NCBI RefSeq assembly: GCF_024679095.1
Contig: NC_066509.1
Location: 13,296,042 to 13,360,041 of the forward strand
From: Eriocheir sinensis
Taxonomy: Eukaryota > Arthropoda > Malacostraca > Decapoda > Varunidae
Direction: 5' to 3'
DNA: 64,000 bases
Part shown: positions 49,261 through 64,000 of the stretch, one piece after another
How the letters are laid out: every line of letters begins with the position of its first letter
Position numbering within the stretch: the first letter of the stretch is position 1
Notes under the pieces: generated by a model
The model's database searches: none
Seen by the model: the letters and a program-made list of their open reading frames with translations, nothing else
What the model was told of the DNA's origin: nothing
Made by a program: the position numbers and the translations under genes

Positions 49261-51429
49261 CTGGTCTATGTTTCTGGTGTTGCTTCCATCTTATGTTCTC
49301 TCTCGACTCTGATAAGGTGCTGCCACCAGAATATGAGGAGGAAAGGGCAATAAGGGAAGCGATCACTTTTCTTGGTCCGATGTTTTCGCCTTCCTTTGTG
49401 ACACTGAAGAACATAAGAGGCAACAAGAGAGCTCACGGACACACGGTGGTAAAACAGAGAAATCCGCCTCGAGATAACTTATTTCATCGACGTTTTCCCC
49501 ACAACAAAGTATGAATAATGATTTTTACAATGACCTAAATATTGTCAATTTCTGAAACCAACACATGTACTTACAATCTATACATATACTTAATTAACCT
49601 GATACATACTTTTGTATATATTGCGTTTGGCAGCATCGATACGGGAATCTTCTCTCATTATGACATTCCTTTATGCTGATATTCAGTTTGCTTGAGTGTT
49701 GAAGGCTGCTTTGCCGTGGTGAATGTTCTTGAAGACTGGCATTCTACACTGTGACAAGGCATGAGTGCCTTGGAGGAGGTGCAACATTTATTTTGATCTC
49801 ACGCCCTCAGCATTCATTGCAAGGGAGGCTGCCTTCATTCAGCGTTATGTGGCTGCCCAGTGAAGAGCGTCAAAGACAAAGGAACATTTATGTGGTTCAA
49901 GGTTAGGTTCTTGACGATCTGAAAATAAACTTGCCTTGGACATTCATGGGCGTAAACAATAAGGAAAAGTAACATATCTTGTGATCTCACATTCTCACCT
50001 TTTCATGTAACGTTGATCGATGTAAAAGATGACATGGAAGCAGTATTTGCGTGATATATGGTTCTTTATAATTGAAAAATTTATTTCCCAGGACATCTCG
50101 ACATTGTTTTTTGTTTGCCATAAAATAACACTTCTTGACCATCAACGTGTTGGTCGCCGGAAGTCATTTTTATATAAAATTATACGTATGCTTACGCACT
50201 CCCTGTGATTGAAAAAGATACCACAATAAGAAATGCAAGATGAGGTCTATTCAGAGCGCGAGCCCTTAGAGAGAGAGAGAGTTTCATATTACTGTCAAGG
50301 GAGCGATCAGTTTCCTTGCCCACATGATACGCGTGTAGCTACGATGGAATCGTTTGTTGTGTATTATTCTTGTCTCCAGATGTGACCTAGGTGTCTGTTG
50401 TGTCTCGTTGTCTTTGCCTCAAGATATTTATCTACTTTTAAAAGTAAGCCGCTTTGCTACTTGAACTTTACTCGAGCTTCTAATGGCATACTAATATGGA
50501 CAGAGGAGGAAAGAGGCCGAAACTCCTACAGAGATTATTATTAAATGTTCACACTTCGCTCAGGCGCCTCCTTGCGTGAGATGCAGCACTTTTTCTTCAA
50601 CTCCTGCAGCCTTTAGTTACTCTTGATTTATCTTCCTAGTTTCTGAAAGGTCATTTTTACGTAAAACTATACGTATGGGGCTGAAAAAGAGGCTGACATC
50701 TCTGCAAATTGAATGGATCTGACTTTCAAGCGTAGTCGGGAGATGCAACACTTTTTTCCTCTACCTATAAATTCGCACTCGTTCTCTTTATCCTTCGTTT
50801 TCCAGTTGGAGGAGAAAGAGGAAAGAATAAAGAAAAAGGGATTAGGAAGACGAGGGAACAAGGAATGGTATAGAAGATATGCTTTGTGAGGGGGATGGAG
50901 TAAGATAAAAAGTAGGTACACCTAATCCCAGAAATCACGAGTCACTCTTGTCTCTATCGAGCTCTGGCCCCTTTAGAGAGAAACTACACATGTTTGACCT
51001 GCTGGCGTGCTGTGTCAAACGATCGCTGGTACTGCGTGCGTATTGCGTGTTACGTTAATGTTGCGTGTCCAGGGTAGCAGGGATCATGACGCCCGTGAAA
51101 CATATGCACGCGGGCAACTGGATGCTGACATGAGCGCTGATTGGGAAGCATGGTACGAAAAAAGGTAAAACTCAACGGCGGGTGTGCGGGATAGGGTAAT
51201 GCGGTTCGACTACCATGATAAAGTCTAGGCTTGTGTATGATGGTGTGGGAGGGATTTTGGTGATGAGATGACTAGGAAGTGTAGAGTGTCATGACGAAAC
51301 TCTAGGTGTGTGAGGGTGGTGTTTGATGGCGGTGGTAGTGCCATATTGGTTGGTCTGTTCGAGGGAGGTTGAGGTCAGTGGTGATGATAGTAATTATTAG
51401 GTGTGTGATTGTGATGTGGGAGAGAAAAT
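49258..51429. other. Intergenic, no gene seen
   Basis: AT-rich unique-looking sequence. A 73-codon ORF at 49293-49514 has no recognisable features. An AATAAA at 49924-49929 could serve the GPCR transcript but is distant. Confidence 0.5.
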
Positions 51430-51670
51430 TAGGTATGTAGAGCTGACTAATGATTGTGATGGCGTGTAGGACAGACTAATGATTTTGGAATTGTGTGTGG
51501 TGTAGAAAAAATTAATGATTGTGGAGCGGTGTATGGGACAGAATGATGATTGTGGAGGTGCGTGTGGAACAGAATAATAATTGTGAAACTGTGTGTTTGG
51601 GAGAGCGGAAAAATGCATGATTGTGAAGATGCGTGGGACAGAATAATGATTGTGGACTGTGGATGAGCAT
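51430..51670 (+). repeat. Degenerate minisatellite, about 40-60 bp units
   Basis: GGGACAGAATAATGATTGTGGA and variants recur five to six times (for example near 51470, 51537, 51570 and 51630) with GTGTGTGG spacers. Confidence 0.65.
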
Positions 51671-52845
<1,175 letters not shown>

Positions 52846-53121
52846 ACACACACACACACACACACACACTCCGGTAGCTCAATCGGCTAGAGCGCCGCGC
52901 TGCAAGGCTTCACGGCCAAACAGGCGGCGGTTCGAGCCCCGCTCAGGCCGGATTCTTTCCGTTGACTAGGAGTGGTTACTGTCCCCCCTTGAGCAAGAGG
53001 GATGGGGTGTGTGGTGTGTGAGGTCCTGACAGTACCCAGAAATCGACACTTGCTCGTGTCGGGAGGTTACCTGCTGGCGAAAGCGAGTCCAACTCGTGAT
53101 CAGGCCGTGGTGAGTTACACA
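52846..53121 (+). mobile_element. tRNA-derived SINE (family B), copy 1
   Basis: The head reads TAGCTCAATCGGCTAGAGCG (A box) and GGTTCGAGCCCC (B box, near 52929-52940), a standard tRNA-like promoter. The body has GGAGTGGTTACTGTCCCCC and TCGGGAGG...ACTCGTGATCAGGCCGTGG and ends TTACACACC. A (CA)n array (52846-52869) abuts its 5' end. It is unrelated in body to family A. Confidence 0.85.
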
Positions 53122-53395
53122 CCACTCTGATAGCTCAGTCGGTTAAAGCTCTGCGCTGCCAGACTTCGCGGCCTGACAGACGGAGGTTCGAGCCCCGCTT
53201 AGGCCGGGATTTTCCCCTGTCAAGGAGTGGTTACTGTCCCCCTTTGAGCAAGGGGAATGGGGTGAATGGTGTGTGAGGTCCCAGCAATAGGTACTCAGAG
53301 ATCGACTATAATGAGCTTGCTCTTGTCGGGAGGATACTTGCTGCAAATTGCGAGTTCAACTCGTGATCAGTCCGTGGGTGAATTACACACACATG
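53122..53395 (+). mobile_element. tRNA-derived SINE (family B), copy 2, in tandem
   Basis: Same orientation and starting within a few bases of the end of copy 1. A box TAGCTCAGTCGGTTAAAGCT, B box GGTTCGAGCCCC; same body and end, TTACACACACATGC. The two copies differ at many positions, so this is not a recent tandem duplication of one copy. Confidence 0.85.
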
Positions 53396-53589
53396 CACTC
53401 ATTATTACAATTATTGTTAAACTACGAATCTTTTATATGAAAAAAAAAGGCAAACAATTGATGCTCTTACTTAAAAGAGCTAGCCATATTGTCTTAAGTA
53501 TAAATGTGATTATAATCATTATTTATTTAATTTGATGGTTATTAGTTATCCAGAAATAAAGAAACCACAGTTTTGAATCGTGTAAACAG

Positions 53590-53590
<1 letters not shown>

Positions 53591-53640
<50 letters not shown>
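53591..53640. repeat. (AC)n microsatellite
   Basis: About 50 bp of AC. Confidence 0.96.
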
Positions 53641-53643
<3 letters not shown>

Positions 53644-53716
53644 AACATACACACACTATTAAAGTAGGTGTTTCATTCGGAAAGGTAACGATAGTGAAAT
53701 GTTAACGGCTATATGA

Positions 53717-53718
<2 letters not shown>

Positions 53719-53756
<38 letters not shown>

Positions 53757-53828
53757 TCTCTTAGATATATTTTGAGACCAGTGTGTGTGTGTGTGTGTGT
53801 GTGTGTTCTCTTAGATATATTTTGAGAC

Positions 53829-53861
<33 letters not shown>

Positions 53862-53920
53862 CGTTCTCTAAATATATTATGAGACCAGTGTGTAGTGTGT
53901 GTGTGTGTGTCTGTCAAGGT
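53719..53920 (+). repeat. Tandem units each holding its own (GT)n
   Basis: TCTCTTAGATATATTTTGAG followed by ACCAG and a (GT)n run is present three times (near 53757, 53808 and 53862, the last diverged). Each GT run differs in length. Confidence 0.85.
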
Positions 53921-54508
53921 CAAGTGTATCCAGACCCAAACTTGTGTATCGTTGTTTCGTGTTCGGGTTCAGCATGGATAACGCTGTGTACGTTTTACCT
54001 GTGTGTGTGGCTATGTGTACATACATGGTTAACAAAGATGTAGTTAAAAAAAGTAATCATACACATAAGTACTCATAGCTGTTTATATCCATGGTGCCAA
54101 TGAAGATGCTTTAATTGTGCTTATTAAAACATAAAACACTAAAATGTTTCTTCAGTCTTGCCTCTGTGCTTGTTTACTTTTTAGTAGTTACTAGTAGGCT
54201 TTCAATATTGAGAAAGTCGCCATAAGAGAGAGAGAGAGAGAGAGTTCCAATTCGTTATTTTCTTTTCAGTTACCATTACAATTATTGCCCTTTTATGGTC
54301 TCTATGATATAATAACCAGGGACACTTAAGCAACAAATTTATCATATGAAAGGTTAGCAGCTTTAGAAGACCATAATTTTATGCATTGCTATAGCCTATT
54401 ATCTAATTCCAAACAGTCGTAGTTAGCCTAATCGTGGCTGACACCAACGGGTTAATATGTAGTGTAGACTGTAGAGGAAAGCATGATGAATCATGTGAAG
54501 TGATGAAT

Positions 54509-54782
54509 CTACTAAGGATTTCAGAGGCTGTGCGGCCTCGTTTTTTGGGAATAATATCGTAACGAACAATCGTATCGGTACGAGATTTTGCGACAGTGTA
54601 TTTCACACACTGCCTTAATTTTTAAGGGTATCGCCAACCGCCACAAGTAGAGAATAAAGGCACTTGTCCCTATACCAAGAGGGTAAAGTCATCAGTGTCA
54701 GGCAAAGATACGAACACAACTCCCAGAGGCTCCGCCCACCTTGTTCCTCTTCCCTCCATCTCCCGCCTCCTCCCTTCTCCCT

Positions 54783-54826
<44 letters not shown>

Positions 54827-55719
54827 AAGATACATACATACTCGAGAATGATTTTTTTTTTCAATTAAGGCATGCTTGATGTGATACTGGGACTTTAATT
54901 TTGAGCATAGTGATACATCTGGGCCGTGGACGTAATGACATGTGAGTAGGGTGAGGTGGTAAATGATGACTACATGATTGATGGTAGAACGATTGCTCGC
55001 TTGTATTTGTTTCTCTCTCGTTTGTTTTTGTTGTTTCGCAATTCTTCCGTTACCATACTTTCAGCTCTTCCTGACAATAAAATTAATAGCACCACTATAA
55101 TTTGGCGATAAGAGCACCATTACTTTTATCAGTAGGTACATGCTATACAATAGCCCTACGAAAACGTACACCATATATAAACCACCAAACCACTACGCTA
55201 CCAATAGTTACGGAGGTAATTAGGCTATGTAAGTAACACGTTACCTACTCTCAACTTTATTTAAGGATGCCTATCAGTATTAGAAAAGGTATATAACGCC
55301 ACTACAATTAATGCATGCCTTTAATTCATTATAGTTACGAAGCTACATGAGAGAGAGATAGATAGAGAGATAGAGAGAGAGAGAGATATTGAGGAGAGGA
55401 GGGAGGCGGGAGATGGAGGATGAGAACAAGGTGAGGAACAACAAGGCGGAGCCTCTGGTAGTTGTGTTCGTATCTTTGCCTGACACTGATGACTTTACCC
55501 TCTTGGTATAGGGACAAGTGCCTTTATTCTCTACTTGTGGCGGTTGGCGATACCATAAAAAATTAAGTCAGTGTGTGAAATGCACTGCAAAATCGTATTA
55601 CCACGAATTGTTCGTTGATATTATTCCCACACATCGCAAAAATCTCGCGACGATACGATTGTTCGTTACGATATTATTCCCAAAAAACGAGGCCGCACAG
55701 CCTCTGAAATCCTTAGTAG
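54509..55719. repeat. Large foldback: arms of about 320 and 370 bp
   Basis: 54509-54826 is an inverted match of 55346-55719. The shared outer ends read CTACTAAGGATTTCAGAGGC and the inner parts finish in (TC)n/(GA)n. The right arm has an extra roughly 65-70-bp internal duplication (two GTTCGTT...ATATTATTCCC blocks). The spacer is about 520 bp and AT-rich. No ORF and no clear target duplication was found. Confidence 0.88.
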
Positions 55720-59000
<3,281 letters not shown>

Positions 59001-59028
59001 GATATATGGATAGATAGATAGATAGCGG

Positions 59029-59373
59029 GAGGCGGTGGCTGAATGGATAGCGTGACGGCGCCGCGTTCAGGACGACGCGAGTTCAATCCCCGCCCGGTGC
59101 CACCAAGCTGGGATTTTTCAGCCGCCGCTAAATGGCTTAAAACTACCCACATGCTGCCCAGAAGACCACTTATCAACCCGGACACTAGATTCTAGGATTA
59201 AAGATGAGCTCCGGGAGGGCAGCATGAGCCAATGCAAGATGGCGCCACTATAAACACTCGCCTGCGCCAGAACGGGCTGGGCCGACCATCAGGCCCCACC
59301 GGGAAGAAGTATTGACTATCATGATTCACCTGAAGAACTTCAGCGCAATAGGCCCATTGCGCCGGTAGGTTTC

Positions 59374-59378
<5 letters not shown>
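59029..59378 (+). mobile_element. SINE family A copy 4, flanked by (TA)n
   Basis: Sense copy: A box TGGCTGAATGG (59036-59046), B-box-like GAGTTCAATCC (59079-59089), then the common body to about 59310. From about 59348 the sequence is the 3' tip of a second copy in opposite orientation (GCGCCGGTAGG), stopping at a (TA)n array. GATA/TA repeats also precede the element. Confidence 0.87.
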
Positions 59379-61193
<1,815 letters not shown>

Positions 61194-61841
61194 CAATAAG
61201 CACACCTAACATCACCAAATGTGGGGAACAAACTTGGCGGAGGGACTGTTTTTGTGCCACGAGTGGCGATAGTGGGCTAAAGAGCAGCCTATCCGGATTT
61301 TTTGTTTTCATTTATAAATGATCCACGAAACATCCTGAAGTTAAATCAAAGTATGTGCTTATCTTTCTATTCATTTATACACACACTGGTAATATTTTTA
61401 TGGTGTTTGATTCACTTAATTGGATTAAATTCTATTGTGATAATCACAAATTCGTATCACTAGTAAAATTGAAAGTAGTAATGTAAGTTATGCCTCCATA
61501 AAATATACGCAAATAGATAAATATGAAAGCTCACGAAGTCACAGTAAGTGACATCACGTGCTTTGCGCAGGAAAAATATGATTATTTAAGGTATCTGATA
61601 CCCGCAAAATGGCGTGCGCTGCTGCCTCGGCCCACAGTTGTCGTATAAAATATGAACGTATTTTCATATTATTGTTCTGTTGTTTATTCAATGTTCTGTT
61701 CAAGAAAAAGAATACTCATAATTTTAGTTAGTTTTCGGTTATAGGGATTCTTTACGAAATACAATTATAACATTACCGCCTATAAGTTAGGAAACGTACT
61801 GAATCCTGGATAGGCTATGGTGATGTTAGGTGCGCCTATTG
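61194..61841. mobile_element. MITE-like element with 24-bp inverted ends
   Basis: 61194-61217 and 61818-61841 are inverted copies with two mismatches, both containing CACCTAACATCACCA and starting CAATA. The 600 bp between is AT-rich with no ORF. No certain target duplication. Confidence 0.5.
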
Positions 61842-61939
61842 ACTGCAGTTGTCAATGATGCGCTTTCTGACGTATTAATGGAAATAATGAAAGTGAGATT
61901 AGGCAGTAGCTGTAGCATTAGTAAAAGTATGGTACTGGT

Positions 61940-63920
<1,981 letters not shown>

Positions 63921-64000
<80 letters not shown>
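63921..64000. repeat. (GA)n microsatellite at window end
   Basis: GA array that runs off the right edge. Confidence 0.97.

Noticed and set aside
49924..49929. AATAAA as the GPCR poly(A) signal
   Set aside because: It is over 1.1 kb past the stop and beyond a long microsatellite. Possible, but unsupported.
52870..52952. True tRNA gene
   Set aside because: The promoter boxes are good, but the acceptor stem does not close and the sequence continues into a SINE body found twice in tandem.

Overview
This 64-kb window looks like a repeat-saturated animal nuclear genome, most likely a decapod crustacean such as a crab. The grounds are a spliced neuropeptide-type GPCR with GT-AG introns, extreme density of long dinucleotide microsatellites, and an arthropod-like set of CR1-, L2- and Jockey-like LINEs, tRNA-derived SINEs and DNA transposons with inverted repeats. 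No sequence identifies the species. Nothing here suggests bacterial operons or CRISPR.

The host backbone is one class A (rhodopsin-family) peptide GPCR on the + strand. Six coding exons (22463-22713, 34556-34681, 44550-44705, 47079-47219, 47500-47679, 48370-48768) encode TM3 to the C-terminus. TM1 and TM2 must lie upstream and were not found in the window. All five introns seen are phase 0, and the first two are 10-12 kb because of inserted repeats. The minus strand of the first of these introns carries what looks like an unrecognised small secreted-protein gene: two matched exons at 29530-29432 and 29259-29092, with a poly(A) signal at 29056-29051. A second minus-strand exon-like ORF lies at 31258-31014.

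Layout. 1-2.9 kb: two SINE copies and pyrimidine/purine tracts. 2.9-7.4 kb: a near full-length CR1-like LINE on the minus strand, whose ORF1 carries a zinc-finger-like motif and an SGNH esterase. 7.5-10.9 kb: a second CR1-like copy headed by a 0.48-kb foldback. 10.9-13.3 kb: a 389-bp (TC)n and purine-rich minisatellites. 13.3-20.3 kb: a Harbinger-like DNA transposon with a MADF fragment, which split a minisatellite and was then filled by two tandem Jockey-like LINEs. 20.3-21.8 kb: the rest of that minisatellite, dense in 5' splice-site consensus. 22.5-48.8 kb: the GPCR gene with its introns full of LINEs, a broken LTR-like piece, SINEs, a new 484-bp TIR element, a 53-residue repeat-protein array inside a pair of about 400-bp inverted repeats, and microsatellites. 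48.8-64 kb: apparently gene-poor, with microsatellites, a tandem pair of a second SINE family, a 1.2-kb foldback and a MITE-like element.

Two patterns stand out. Retroelement ends repeatedly abut, or sit inside, simple dinucleotide arrays: CR1-like 3' ends in sense (TC)n, SINEs in (TA)n or (CA)n, and an L2-like element in (AC)n. In addition, (TC)n arrays run in the sense orientation of the GPCR and sit just upstream of several of its splice acceptors. In one case the array ends in a competing acceptor 20 nt upstream of the in-frame one.
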